The notes: generated by a model from the sequence alone, not told the origin. A stretch of DNA of 13,881 bases from Bacteroidota bacterium (GCA_022601215.1 JAHZIZ010000075.1:1-13881); one strand, 5' to 3'. Shown: positions 1-7,335, numbered from the stretch's first letter. Numbers and translations are program-made.

Positions 1-398
1 ATAGCCCCAATGGCATCTAAACGATCTGCATCTTGTACAACATCCAATTCACGAGAAGTAAATTGTCGTTCTATGTTGCCACCTTTAAAAGAAATATTTT
101 CTATGATGGCAACAACATGATCAATAGTGGAAGAGTCCACGCCTTCTTTAGTTAAAAAAGCCTTAGCTAATCTAGGCCCCACAGTTTCATCTCCATCATG
201 AAATTTTGAATCGGCTATATCATGTAATAGGGCCCCAAGTGCAACAATAGTCTTATCAACATCCTCTCTTATAGCAATCAACTTTGCATTTTTATACACG
301 CGCTCAATATGGAACCAATCATGTCCCCCTTCGGCACCTTTTAATGTTTCTTTTACAAATGCTATGGTGTGCTCAATAAGTTGCTCGTAGTTATTCAA
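1..398 (-). CDS. HD-domain phosphohydrolase (partial, C-terminus beyond window)
   Basis: The visible 132 codons encode the N-terminal part of an HD-superfamily metal-dependent phosphohydrolase of the YedJ/YpgQ type. Seen directly: H26-D27-W28 with H30, then L-L-H59-D60 in a hydrophobic helix, and D123-A-D125-R-L-D128 further on, which match the metal-binding H...HD...D pattern of the family. Members are cytosolic and hydrolyse phosphate esters or nucleotides; the substrate here cannot be told. The start is inferred to be TTG at 398-396: an in-frame stop lies eight codons upstream, there is no ATG between, and the next useful start would remove the first His. The start overlaps the last 8 bases of the acyltransferase gene (TTGAATAA), so translational coupling is likely. 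The gene runs off the left edge. Confidence 0.85.
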   Translation of the reverse strand, partial: MNNYEQLIEHTIAFVKETLKGAEGGHDWFHIERVYKNAKLIAIREDVDKTIVALGALLHDIADSKFHDGDETVGPRLAKAFLTKEGVDSSTIDHVVAIIENISFKGGNIERQFTSRELDVVQDADRLDAIGA

Positions 399-1122
399 TG
401 GCCTGTGTAATTTGCTGTTCTAGTATCGCTATAAGTTCGCTATGACCATATTCACTCAACACCAGAGGTTTATGGGTTATAAATTTAATATGTGATCCTA
501 GACCAAGAGGAAACTTCCCATATCGAATGGTTTTCCAAGAATTATTAATAGTGACAGGCACAACGATCGCCGAAGGGATGCCCTCAAATAATGTAATTAA
601 CCCCTTTTTCTGGAAAGGTTTTGGCTTCCCATCTCTACTACGGGTTCCTTCAGGAAAAATAACGGCCGCTCTATTGTTATGCTCTATATAAGCCGCAAAA
701 TTGGCAATGGCTGTAATAGCCTCTCTCGGTTTTTTACGGTCAATTAACACAGAACCTCCGTGGCGTAAATTATAGGAAACACTTGGAATTCCCTTACCCA
801 ACTGTTTTTTACTGATAAATTTTACGTGGTGCTTTCTAAAATACCAAATCAGCGGAGGAATGTCAAACATACTCTGATGGTTAGACACAATAATAATCGG
901 TCTATTGTTAGGTATGGGATGTGGATTCACCAAAGTAAATCGTGTCCCTAAAATATTTTGACATCGCATGAGCCAAAATTGCAGCCAATCTACCGTAATC
1001 TTATGGGCTTGGTATCCAAATACATTAAATGCAATCCACTGTATAGGATGAAACACCACCAATGTCATTCCAAAGAACATTAGATACAGCGCAGAAACAG
1101 GATAAGAAAGCAGCTTGGTCAT
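391..1122 (-). CDS. 1-acyl-sn-glycerol-3-phosphate acyltransferase (PlsC family)
   Basis: A 243-residue PlsC/LPLAT-family acyltransferase, expected to add the second acyl chain to lysophosphatidic acid at the cytosolic face of the inner membrane. Seen directly: a hydrophobic N-terminal segment (about 9-37), motif I N81-H82-x4-D87 (NHQSMFD), motif III F156-P157-E158-G159-T160-R161-S162, and a downstream V-P-V motif (188-190). The His/Asp pair is the catalytic dyad of the family. Length is normal for PlsC. It is transcribed leftwards and overlaps the HD phosphohydrolase start. A strong hairpin terminator sits just upstream, so it needs its own promoter; a TAnnTTTG-like box (TATTTTTG, 1134-1127) lies 4 bases before the ATG. 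Other acyl acceptors (ornithine lipids, for example) cannot be excluded from sequence alone. Confidence 0.93.
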   Translation of the reverse strand: MTKLLSYPVSALYLMFFGMTLVVFHPIQWIAFNVFGYQAHKITVDWLQFWLMRCQNILGTRFTLVNPHPIPNNRPIIIVSNHQSMFDIPPLIWYFRKHHVKFISKKQLGKGIPSVSYNLRHGGSVLIDRKKPREAITAIANFAAYIEHNNRAAVIFPEGTRSRDGKPKPFQKKGLITLFEGIPSAIVVPVTINNSWKTIRYGKFPLGLGSHIKFITHKPLVLSEYGHSELIAILEQQITQAIE

Positions 1123-1126
1123 GGAT

Positions 1127-1134
1127 CAAAAATA
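1127..1134 (-). promoter_or_regulatory. Possible -7 box for the acyltransferase
   Basis: On the minus strand TATTTTTG fits the Bacteroidota -7 consensus TAnnTTTG and ends 4 bases before the ATG at 1122. It lies in the U-tract of the preceding terminator, so a chance match in T-rich DNA is quite possible. I see no TTTG -33 box at the right distance. Confidence 0.25.
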
Positions 1135-1164
1135 AAAAAACCGCCTCAGAATTGAGGCGGTTTT
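1134..1164 (-). terminator. Rho-independent terminator of the bacilliredoxin gene
   Basis: A perfect 8-bp GC-rich stem, CCGCCTCA (1141-1148) and TGAGGCGG (1153-1160), with a GAAT loop. It is flanked by a run of seven A on the left (T on the minus strand) and four T on the right. The longer T-run on the minus strand and its place 20 bases beyond the bacilliredoxin stop indicate leftward termination; it may also work in the other direction. Confidence 0.9.
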
Positions 1165-1186
1165 ATAAAATTCATAGAATGACTTC

Positions 1187-1597
1187 TTAACAAAACTCAT
1201 CGTAAGCGCCTTTCAGGTTTTCTGAAATCATATCAGCCATACGCCCTTCAATGTGATGACGTTCAAGCATATGTACTAATTCCCCATTTTTAAACAACGC
1301 CATAGACGGAGAACTTGGTGGAAAAGGCATCATTTCCGCTCTAGCCGCATCCACTGCTTCAAAATCAACTCCCGCAAAAACGGTTACTAAATGATCTGGT
1401 GATTTGGAATTCTGCAATGACATACGCGCTCCTGGGCGTGCATTTGCGGCAGCACAACCACAAACCGAATTTACTACCACTAAAGTAGTTCCTTCTTTGG
1501 CTAGTGCCTCTTTTACATCATCTGCGGTATATAATTCTGCGAAACCAATATTGGTAAGGTCTTCGCGCATTGGTTTTACTAATTCTGCTGGATACAT
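1187..1597 (-). CDS. BrxA/BrxB-family bacilliredoxin
   Basis: A 136-residue protein of the bacilliredoxin (YphP/YqiW, DUF1094) family, small thioredoxin-like proteins that remove bacillithiol from S-bacillithiolated proteins. Seen directly: the CxC active site C46-G47-C48 in the context VVNSVCGCAAANARPG, the cis-Pro region around P93-P97, and a C-terminal Cys136. Length is close to the usual 140-145 residues. The frame stays open upstream to an ATG at 1630, but the chosen start (ATG 1597) gives the conserved MYPAELVKPM N-terminus, and the predicted promoter -7 box (1637-1630) would overlap the longer start. The gene is monocistronic: own promoter and own terminator. Use of bacillithiol in this organism is inferred from the family only. 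Confidence 0.92.
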   Translation of the reverse strand: MYPAELVKPMREDLTNIGFAELYTADDVKEALAKEGTTLVVVNSVCGCAAANARPGARMSLQNSKSPDHLVTVFAGVDFEAVDAARAEMMPFPPSSPSMALFKNGELVHMLERHHIEGRMADMISENLKGAYDEFC

Positions 1598-1629
1598 AAT
1601 CTTTCTTTTAAGGTAAACTATTAAGACCA

Positions 1630-1662
1630 CAAAGATAACTATTTAAAGCCGCAAAATTCAAA
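1630..1662 (-). promoter_or_regulatory. Bacteroidota-type promoter of the bacilliredoxin gene
   Basis: Minus strand: TTTG (1662-1659), 21-base spacer, TATCTTTG (1637-1630), matching the TTTG / TAnnTTTG consensus. Transcription would begin near 1625, leaving a leader of roughly 25-30 bases before the ATG at 1597. Confidence 0.55.
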
Positions 1663-1748
1663 TAACAAATTCCAAAATACTGTTAATTAAACCGCTACCC
1701 TATAAAATATCTGTTCATTTTTGAAACTTTCAAGCTGTTTGTAATACT

Positions 1749-1756
1749 TATCTTTG
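1749..1756 (+). promoter_or_regulatory. -7 box of the TerB/J-domain gene
   Basis: TATCTTTG matches TAnnTTTG exactly and lies 22 bases before the ATG at 1779. The nearest TTTG upstream (1720-1723) is 25 bases away, a little far for a -33 box, so only the -7 element is called. Confidence 0.45.
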
Positions 1757-1778
1757 CAATTGTTTTTTACTCATAACT

Positions 1779-2516
1779 ATGATTCGTTGGTTTGCAGCCA
1801 TTTTAGGCTATTCCTTTTTTAGATTTCCAGGTGCCATTATAGGTTTTATCCTAGGGAGTATTTTTGATAATTTACAATCCGGCAAAGTAAAGTCAAAGCG
1901 CGGACCCGTTTTTGGAAGGCCTCGAGAGAGTGTAACGCCTGCCGATTTTGAACTCAACCTGTTATCGTTGGCTTCCCTTGTTATTAAGGCCGATGGCACG
2001 GTAAATCAAAGTGAGCTAGATTATGTGCGCCAATATTTTGTACAATCCTATGGTAAGGAACGTGCCAATGCTACCTTTAAGGTTTTTAATGAAGTCATTA
2101 AAAAACGAGAAATTTCTGCTCAAAATATCGCTACCGTTCTTAGACAACGCATGCGTTATGAATCTAGGCTGCAGGTCATTCACTTTCTATTCAGTATTGC
2201 CAATGCTGATGGTCATGTTTCCCCTCCTGAAGTACAAGAAATTAATCGCATAGCATCCTATCTAAATATTCAACTACGGGATTTTGAAAGTATCAAGGCC
2301 ATGTTCTTTAAAAACCCGGACAGTGCTTATAAAATATTGGAAATAGAACGTACCGCTAACATCTCAGAAATAAAAAAAGCTTATCGCGATATGGTGAAGA
2401 AATATCACCCCGACAAACTACAACATATGGACGAAGTGTATCAAAAAGGCGCTGAAGAAAAATTCAGAAAAGTTCAAGAAGCCTATGAGCAACTTCAAAA
2501 AGAAAGAGCATTTTAA
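1779..2516 (+). CDS. DjlA-like co-chaperone (TerB domain + C-terminal J domain)
   Basis: A 245-residue membrane-anchored J-protein. Seen directly: an N-terminal hydrophobic segment (about 4-28), a basic linker, a TerB-like helical domain (about 55-175) with two acidic repeats, ADG...SE (71-79) and NADGHVSPPE (142-151), which resemble the metal-binding loops of TerB, and a J domain at about 182-245 with the diagnostic H210-P211-D212 preceded by a basic helix II. J domains stimulate ATP hydrolysis by DnaK; the anchor would place that activity at the inner membrane. The architecture matches DjlA, although overall sequence identity cannot be judged here. It is followed 34 bases later by the YHS-domain gene, and the two share a terminator. 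Confident in the architecture; clients unknown. Confidence 0.9.
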   Translation: MIRWFAAILGYSFFRFPGAIIGFILGSIFDNLQSGKVKSKRGPVFGRPRESVTPADFELNLLSLASLVIKADGTVNQSELDYVRQYFVQSYGKERANATFKVFNEVIKKREISAQNIATVLRQRMRYESRLQVIHFLFSIANADGHVSPPEVQEINRIASYLNIQLRDFESIKAMFFKNPDSAYKILEIERTANISEIKKAYRDMVKKYHPDKLQHMDEVYQKGAEEKFRKVQEAYEQLQKERAF

Positions 2517-2550
2517 GTAAGGAATTGGTTTCAGATCCTACTTATACGTC

Positions 2551-2991
2551 ATGAAACACTTATTTTTTTTATGTACTGTGGTACTATTATCTCATTCTTT
2601 AACTGCACAAAATCACAATCTCAAAGGCGGTTTTGCTGCTCAGGGATATGATGTAGTGTCCTACTTTCAAGAAAACCCTTTAAAAGGAAATAAAAAATAT
2701 ACAGCCACACATGAAGGAGTAGCGTATAAGTTTTCATCCGAAGAAAACTTGACTCGTTTTACCAAAAACCCAGAGAAATTCATTCCGCAATACGGAGGAT
2801 TTTGCGCCTATGCCATTGCCAAGAAAGGTGAAAAAGTAGGTGTAAACCCGAAAACTTATCTCATTTCTAATAAGAAACTCTACTTATTCTACAACAGTTG
2901 GGGTGTAAACACTCTAGATAAGTGGAATGAAGAAGGAGCTAAAAGTTTAGAGAAACAGGCGGATGCCAAATGGCCCATCATAGATAATTAG
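2551..2991 (+). CDS. Secreted YHS domain-containing protein
   Basis: A 146-residue exported protein. Seen directly: a signal peptide with a hydrophobic core at 4-15 and likely cleavage after A19-Q20, then a YHS-type domain. This includes G-Y-D-V-V-S-Y-F (32-39), G-V-A-Y-K-F (56-61), the N-P-E-K-F (73-77) segment and Q-Y-G-G-F-C-A-Y-A (80-88). YHS domains resemble metal-binding TRASH-type domains, but in the exported bacterial form the ligand is not established and the only Cys in the mature protein is C85. It follows the DjlA-like gene by 34 bases and ends just before a terminator. A role in periplasmic metal or protein quality control is only a guess from position. Confidence 0.85.
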   Translation: MKHLFFLCTVVLLSHSLTAQNHNLKGGFAAQGYDVVSYFQENPLKGNKKYTATHEGVAYKFSSEENLTRFTKNPEKFIPQYGGFCAYAIAKKGEKVGVNPKTYLISNKKLYLFYNSWGVNTLDKWNEEGAKSLEKQADAKWPIIDN

Positions 2992-3000
2992 TATATACAA

Positions 3001-3036
3001 ACCCCTTTTAACTTAGAAGGGGTCTTCTTTTATTTT
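3001..3036 (+). terminator. Rho-independent terminator after the YHS gene
   Basis: Stem ACCCCTT (3001-3007) with AAGGGGT (3017-3023), a 9-base loop, then a T-rich tail that starts CTTCTTTTATTTT. It closes the 1779-2991 transcription unit. Confidence 0.85.
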
Positions 3037-3060
3037 ATTTTTTAGACAAGACTAAAAAAT
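3037..3060 (+). promoter_or_regulatory. 24-bp palindrome, candidate operator for the DtxR/MntR-type regulator
   Basis: Perfect 9-bp inverted repeat ATTTTTTAG (3037-3045) and CTAAAAAAT (3052-3060), separated by ACAAGA, in which one further C-G pair (3047/3050) continues the symmetry. Its size and dyad form suit the 20-24 bp AT-rich operators of DtxR/MntR/ScaR regulators. It lies 40 bases before the regulator's start, just upstream of the expected -33 region. No T-run follows on the plus strand, which speaks against a terminator. Binding is inferred. Confidence 0.4.
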
Positions 3061-3087
3061 AAAAATACCCATGTCAAAAAATAGTTT

Positions 3088-3095
3088 TACCTTTG
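3088..3095 (+). promoter_or_regulatory. -7 box of the metal-uptake operon
   Basis: TACCTTTG matches TAnnTTTG and ends 4 bases before the regulator's ATG at 3100. Transcription would begin at or next to the A of the start codon, so the mRNA may be leaderless. No TTTG -33 box is seen at the standard distance, which may mean the promoter is weak or assisted. Confidence 0.45.
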
Positions 3096-3099
3096 CCAC

Positions 3100-3756
3100 A
3101 TGTATTCATTAGCAGAGGAGAATTATTTAAAAGCCATTTTCCATTTAGAAGAGAATGTCAAAGGAGGCGTTAGCACCAATGCCATTGCCGAACGCATGGC
3201 AACCAAACCTTCTTCGGTGACCGATATGGTTCAGAAATTGGCAGATAAAGGCGTGCTTTCTTATAAAAAATACAAGGGCACTACGTTAACCGCTAAAGGA
3301 AAAAAAACAGCGGCCAATGTCATTAGAAAGCATCGACTTTGGGAAGTATTCTTGGTAGACAAGCTAAAATTTCACTGGGATGAAGTCCATGAAATAGCCG
3401 AGCAGTTAGAGCACATTCACAGTGAAGAACTCATCACACGTCTGGACAAATATTTAGGTCATCCCGATTTCGATCCTCACGGCGACCCGATCCCAGATAA
3501 AGATGGAAATTTTAAAGCCACAGAAAAGCGACTGCTCTCTGAACTAACTAAAAAACAGAAAGGAGTCTGTGTTGGAGTGAAAGAAACTAGCAGTGAATTC
3601 CTTCAATACTTGGATAAGCGAAAAATCACCATTGGAACAAAAATCACAGTACTTGGAAAAGAGTTTTTTGACGGTTCTATGATCATTCAAGTGGGAAGAG
3701 ACCAATTCTTTGTTTCAAAAAAAATTGCTGAAAATTTATTTATACAAACCACATAA
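3100..3756 (+). CDS. DtxR/MntR-family metal-dependent transcriptional repressor
   Basis: A 218-residue metalloregulator with the three-domain plan of DtxR. Seen directly: a winged helix (about 1-65, wing ending K-G-T-T-L-T-A-K-G), a dimerisation/metal domain (about 70-140) and a C-terminal SH3/FeoA-like domain (about 150-218). By alignment with DtxR, V96-H97-E98-I99-A100-E101-Q102-L103-E104-H105 matches the ligand helix. H78, E82 and H97 match the ancillary site; E101, E104 and H105 match the primary site, with Glu where DtxR has Cys102, as in Mn-specific MntR. N8 takes the place of DtxR Met10 / MntR Asp8. It heads the six-gene operon, with only 1 base before the next gene, so it most likely represses this operon when Mn(II) or Fe(II) is plentiful. 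The ATG at 3100 is required to keep recognition helices intact. Confidence 0.92.
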   Translation: MYSLAEENYLKAIFHLEENVKGGVSTNAIAERMATKPSSVTDMVQKLADKGVLSYKKYKGTTLTAKGKKTAANVIRKHRLWEVFLVDKLKFHWDEVHEIAEQLEHIHSEELITRLDKYLGHPDFDPHGDPIPDKDGNFKATEKRLLSELTKKQKGVCVGVKETSSEFLQYLDKRKITIGTKITVLGKEFFDGSMIIQVGRDQFFVSKKIAENLFIQTT

Positions 3757-3757
3757 T

Positions 3758-4558
3758 ATGAATTCTACTATAAACAGATATACCTTAGTATTTATACTTC
3801 TAACCACAATCATATCCTTTGCGCAAGATGCTCCATTGGAACAAGAAAGCCTTATAACGGATCGCCCTGATGCCACTGAAGCTTCCTCTACTGTTGGCGC
3901 AGGTGTAATACAAATTGAAACGGGCGCTTTTTATACTTCTTTTGAGGAAAATGAAAATAAAATAGAGACGTATGGTTATAACACTACATTAGTCCGATAC
4001 GGATTACTTGACAAATTGGAGCTTCGCTTAGGATGGAATTTTGAAGAAATTCGATTTTCCTTCGACGGAGAAGAAAACCCAAATGTTTTAAGCGGATTCT
4101 CACCTTTACTTGCTGGAGCCAAAATTGATATTGCTGAAGAAAACGGTTGGATGCCAGAAATAGCAATTATTGGACATTTGTTCTTACCTCTTTCTGCTAG
4201 CAGTGACTATCGCCCAGAAACCACAGGAGCCGACTTCAGGTTCTCACTTTCTCATACCCTAAGCGAAAAATCAAGCATCGGTTATAATATCGGTGCCCAA
4301 TGGGGAGATGACTCATCAGAAGTCGCCTACATTTACACCCTTGCATATGGGTATTCAATCACAGATCAATTTGGTTTTTATGCCGAGTTATATGGAGATA
4401 TGCCTGAAGACAACAAAGCGAACCATTTATGGGATGCAGGCCTTACATATTTAATAAATCCTAATTTTCAATTGGACGCCACTGTTGGTAGCAGTATTAC
4501 AAAAGGACAAGATCTTCTATTAAGTGCAGGTTTAAGTTATCGAATTCCAAACAATTAA
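3758..4558 (+). CDS. Outer-membrane beta-barrel protein, putative transporter (phenol_MetA_deg-like)
   Basis: A 266-residue protein with a signal peptide (hydrophobic 8-20, cleavage probably after A22-Q23) and, beyond that, alternating polar/hydrophobic strands and aromatic residues typical of an outer-membrane beta-barrel. The start of the mature protein contains T-D-R-P-D-A-T-E-A-S-S-T-V (34-46) and I-Q-I-E-T-G (51-56), signatures I associate with Bacteroidota proteins annotated as transporter, MetA-pathway of phenol degradation type (PF13557). The frame is open back to 3710 inside the regulator gene, but ATG 3758, 1 base after the regulator stop, gives the proper signal peptide. It sits between the regulator and the metal-binding lipoprotein, so a role as outer-membrane channel for the same metal is a reasonable inference, not shown by the sequence. 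Confidence 0.8.
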   Translation: MNSTINRYTLVFILLTTIISFAQDAPLEQESLITDRPDATEASSTVGAGVIQIETGAFYTSFEENENKIETYGYNTTLVRYGLLDKLELRLGWNFEEIRFSFDGEENPNVLSGFSPLLAGAKIDIAEENGWMPEIAIIGHLFLPLSASSDYRPETTGADFRFSLSHTLSEKSSIGYNIGAQWGDDSSEVAYIYTLAYGYSITDQFGFYAELYGDMPEDNKANHLWDAGLTYLINPNFQLDATVGSSITKGQDLLLSAGLSYRIPNN

Positions 4559-4560
4559 TT

Positions 4561-5475
4561 ATGAAAAAAGCAATAGCCATTCTCATAGCAGCCATTACTC
4601 TAACAAGCTGTAAGAACACTTCAGAAGAGAAAACTGAAAAACTCCAAGTAGTTACCACAACGACCATGATTACCGATTTGGTAAAGAATATTGGAGGCGA
4701 TTTTATAGAAGTAAACGGGCTCATGGGGGCAGGCGTAGATCCACACCTATACAAAGCAAGTGAAGGGGATGTGACCAAGTTGTATAAGGCAAATATTATC
4801 TTTTACAACGGGCTTCATTTAGAAGGTAAGTTGGTAGAAGTATTCGAAAAAATGGAGAGCCCAACAAAAACCCAAGTAGCACTGGGCGAAACTCTTGATA
4901 CTAGTGGATTAATTGGGTCAGAATACTTCGCGTCTAACTTTGACCCACATGTTTGGTTCCATATTGAGTATTTTAAATTGTTTGCCAAACAGGTTACTGC
5001 AACGCTATCCGAAAAAGACCCTAAAAACAAGATAAATTTTATTGAAAATGAAAAAATTTATCTAAACAAACTCACCGCTTTACAAACAGAAATACAAACC
5101 ATTATTGGGACCTTACCAAAAGAAAAAAGAATATTAGTTACTGCGCATGATGCGTTTAACTACTTCGGAAAAGGATACGGATTTGAAGTAGTAGGACTAC
5201 AAGGACTTTCTACTGCGACGGAAGCAGGAGTAAAAGATGTGCAGCGTCTGTCCAATTTCATTATAGAGAAAAAGGTCAAGGCTATTTTTGTAGAGAGCAG
5301 TGTGCCTAGAAAAACCATTGAGGCACTTCAGGAAGCTGTTAAAGCAAGAGGTTTTGATGTGAAAATTGGAGGCTCTCTTTACAGTGATGCCTTGGGTAAC
5401 CCAGGAACTGAAGAAGGAACCTACATTGGTATGTTTAGATACAACGTGAATACCATTGTCTCTGAATTAAAATAA
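4561..5475 (+). CDS. TroA/ZnuA-type metal ABC transporter substrate-binding lipoprotein
   Basis: A 304-residue cluster A-I periplasmic binding protein for Mn(II)/Zn(II). Seen directly: lipobox L-T-S-C17 after a short hydrophobic signal, so it is lipid-anchored. The expected ligands are H62 (GVDPH), H130 (FDPHVW), H196 (TAHDAF, with Y-F-G-K-G-Y-G after it) and D276 (LYSDALG). The set H-H-H-D is that of TroA rather than the H-H-E-D of PsaA. There is no His-rich acidic loop between H62 and H130, the loop that marks many Zn-specific ZnuA proteins. The phrase V-G-L-Q-G-L-S-T also fits TroA. It starts 2 bases after the barrel gene and ends 2 bases before the ATPase gene. Metal choice, Mn or Zn, is not settled by sequence. 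Confidence 0.93.
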   Translation: MKKAIAILIAAITLTSCKNTSEEKTEKLQVVTTTTMITDLVKNIGGDFIEVNGLMGAGVDPHLYKASEGDVTKLYKANIIFYNGLHLEGKLVEVFEKMESPTKTQVALGETLDTSGLIGSEYFASNFDPHVWFHIEYFKLFAKQVTATLSEKDPKNKINFIENEKIYLNKLTALQTEIQTIIGTLPKEKRILVTAHDAFNYFGKGYGFEVVGLQGLSTATEAGVKDVQRLSNFIIEKKVKAIFVESSVPRKTIEALQEAVKARGFDVKIGGSLYSDALGNPGTEEGTYIGMFRYNVNTIVSELK

Positions 5476-5477
5476 TT

Positions 5478-6212
5478 ATGGAAAAAATAGCCATACAAGT
5501 GGACGATTTAACCGTTGCCTACAATTACAAACCTGTTTTATGGGATATTGACTTAGTTATCCCAGAAGGAGTCCTTATGGCTATTGTTGGCCCTAATGGT
5601 GCTGGAAAATCTACCTTGATCAAATCCATACTGGATATCATTGATCCCATTGCAGGGAGCGTAGCTATTTATGGTAAACCATATAAACAACAGCGAAAAT
5701 TAGTTGCCTATGTGCCCCAAAAAGGAAGTGTAGATTGGGATTTCCCCACTACGGCTCTCGATGTGGTGATGATGGGAACCTATGGAAGTTTGGGGTGGAT
5801 TAAACGTCCTGGACAGAAGGAAAAAAAAGCATCCTTAGAGGCATTAGAAAAGGTTGGAATGCTATCTTTTAAAAACAGGCAAATTAGTCAGTTAAGCGGA
5901 GGGCAACAGCAACGCGTATTTTTGGCAAGAGCATTAGTTCAGAATGCATCGATCTACTTTATGGATGAGCCATTTCAAGGAGTAGATGCCACCACAGAAA
6001 TTGCTATTATTAATATCCTAAAAGAATTAAGAAAAGCCGGCAAAACTGTTGTGGTTGTGCATCATGATTTACAAACCGTTCCAGAGTATTTCGATTGGGT
6101 CACTTTCCTTAACGTAAAAAAGATTGCAACGGGGCCTGTCAAGGATATTTTTAACGATGACAACTTGACGAAAACCTACGGAATTAATTATAAAGTAGCC
6201 ATCAATAAATAA
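5478..6212 (+). CDS. Metal ABC transporter ATP-binding protein (TroB/MntB/ZnuC type)
   Basis: A 244-residue ABC ATPase that powers metal import at the inner membrane. Seen directly in order: Walker A G38-P-N-G-A-G-K-S-T46, Q-loop P80-Q81-K-G-S-V-D-W-D-F-P, which is typical of the Mn/Zn branch, signature L139-S-G-G-Q143, Walker B I159-Y-F-M-D-E164, D-loop around G168-V-D170 and H-loop H196-D197. All key residues are present, so it should be active. It lies 2 bases after the binding-protein gene and 4 bases before the first permease gene; one ATPase serves two permeases as in the troABCD plan. Confidence 0.95.
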   Translation: MEKIAIQVDDLTVAYNYKPVLWDIDLVIPEGVLMAIVGPNGAGKSTLIKSILDIIDPIAGSVAIYGKPYKQQRKLVAYVPQKGSVDWDFPTTALDVVMMGTYGSLGWIKRPGQKEKKASLEALEKVGMLSFKNRQISQLSGGQQQRVFLARALVQNASIYFMDEPFQGVDATTEIAIINILKELRKAGKTVVVVHHDLQTVPEYFDWVTFLNVKKIATGPVKDIFNDDNLTKTYGINYKVAINK

Positions 6213-6216
6213 GGAC

Positions 6217-7335
6217 ATGTCTATTACCGAGTATTTTAATCTACTTTTTACGGACTACACATTGCGAACTATAACATTAGGAACCGCAGTGTTGGGTGCA
6301 ATTTGTGGAATGCTCGGAAGTTTCGCGGTTCTCAGAAAACAAAGCTTATTAGGAGATGCCATTTCTCATGCTGCCCTTCCCGGAATTGCTTTGGCATTTT
6401 TAATCACCGGGACCAAGGACACCAATGTATTACTATTGGGGGCCTTGGTAAGTGGTTTGATTGGAACCTTCTGGATTCGAGGTATGGTAACAAAGACTCA
6501 TCTTAAAACCGATACGGCTTTAGGTCTCATTTTATCCTTATTTTTTGGGTTTGGGATGTTGCTCCTCACGTTTATCCAAAAACAACCTAATGCCAATCAA
6601 GCTGGATTAGATAAATATCTCTTCGGTCAAGCGGCTACTTTGGTAGAGAAAGACGTTATGGTGATGGTCACTGTGACCGGAATCTGCTTGTGTATATTAC
6701 TTCTTTTTTGGAAAGAATTTAAAATCCTTCTATTCGATGAGGACTACACTAAAACACTTGGATTTAACACCCGATTTATAGACATCCTTATTACATTTTT
6801 CATAGTACTAGCCATCGTCTTAGGACTTCAAACAGTTGGTGTGGTGCTAATGAGTGCTATGCTTTTAGCCCCTGCTGCGGCAGCTAGACAATGGACCAAC
6901 AAACTGAGTGTAATGATATTTTTGGCCGCCATTTTTGGTGCGTTTTCAGGAGTGTTCGGTACAGCAATTAGCGCCTCTCAAAATAACCTATCAACAGGTC
7001 CTGTGATTGTGTTAGTTGCTGCTGTATTTGTCATTGTTTCCTTCATTTTTTCTCCAGGACGTGGCATTTTATTTAAGCAACTTAGACTGAGAAAAAATAG
7101 ACGTGACCTACAGTTAAAGAAGACCTTACAATTTATGCATGGCATTGCGGTAACTCATGAAAACATTGCCCATCCACACGCAATTAAAATCCTGAACAAC
7201 TTCCAAGGGTTTACAAAAAAAACCTTACAGCAATTGGAAGAACGAAATTGGATTACCTTAACTGGCCAGCAATGGTCATTAACACAAGAAGGTTTCCATG
7301 AGGCGGAAAATTTGTACAATCAACAAACCAAATAA
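6217..7335 (+). CDS. Metal ABC transporter permease 1 (ABC-3 family) with C-terminal winged-helix-like domain
   Basis: A 372-residue inner-membrane permease for Mn(II)/Zn(II). Seen directly: about eight or nine hydrophobic segments over residues 17-280, including the ABC-3 signature L45-G-D-A-I-S-H-A-A-L-P-G-I-A-L-A-F61, which couples to the ATPase, and a late helix with A-M-L-L-A-P-A-A-A (214-222). Ordinary family members end near residue 285; this one continues with a basic linker (R289-R296) and a soluble part (about 298-372). That part contains helix-rich sequence, a possible recognition helix T-K-K-T-L-Q-Q-L-E-E-R (333-343) and a W-S-L-T-Q-E-G wing (353-359) like the end of the winged helix in DtxR proteins. 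It overlaps the next permease by one base (TAATG). Confidence 0.92.
   Translation: MSITEYFNLLFTDYTLRTITLGTAVLGAICGMLGSFAVLRKQSLLGDAISHAALPGIALAFLITGTKDTNVLLLGALVSGLIGTFWIRGMVTKTHLKTDTALGLILSLFFGFGMLLLTFIQKQPNANQAGLDKYLFGQAATLVEKDVMVMVTVTGICLCILLLFWKEFKILLFDEDYTKTLGFNTRFIDILITFFIVLAIVLGLQTVGVVLMSAMLLAPAAAARQWTNKLSVMIFLAAIFGAFSGVFGTAISASQNNLSTGPVIVLVAAVFVIVSFIFSPGRGILFKQLRLRKNRRDLQLKKTLQFMHGIAVTHENIAHPHAIKILNNFQGFTKKTLQQLEERNWITLTGQQWSLTQEGFHEAENLYNQQTK

Noticed and set aside
1598..1630. Longer bacilliredoxin from ATG 1630
   Set aside because: The 11 extra residues precede the conserved MYPAELV start, and the start codon itself lies in the predicted -7 promoter box.
3037..3060. Palindrome read as a second terminator after the YHS gene
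   Set aside because: The stem is almost all A/T and no T-run follows on the plus strand; a good GC-rich terminator already sits just upstream at 3001-3036.
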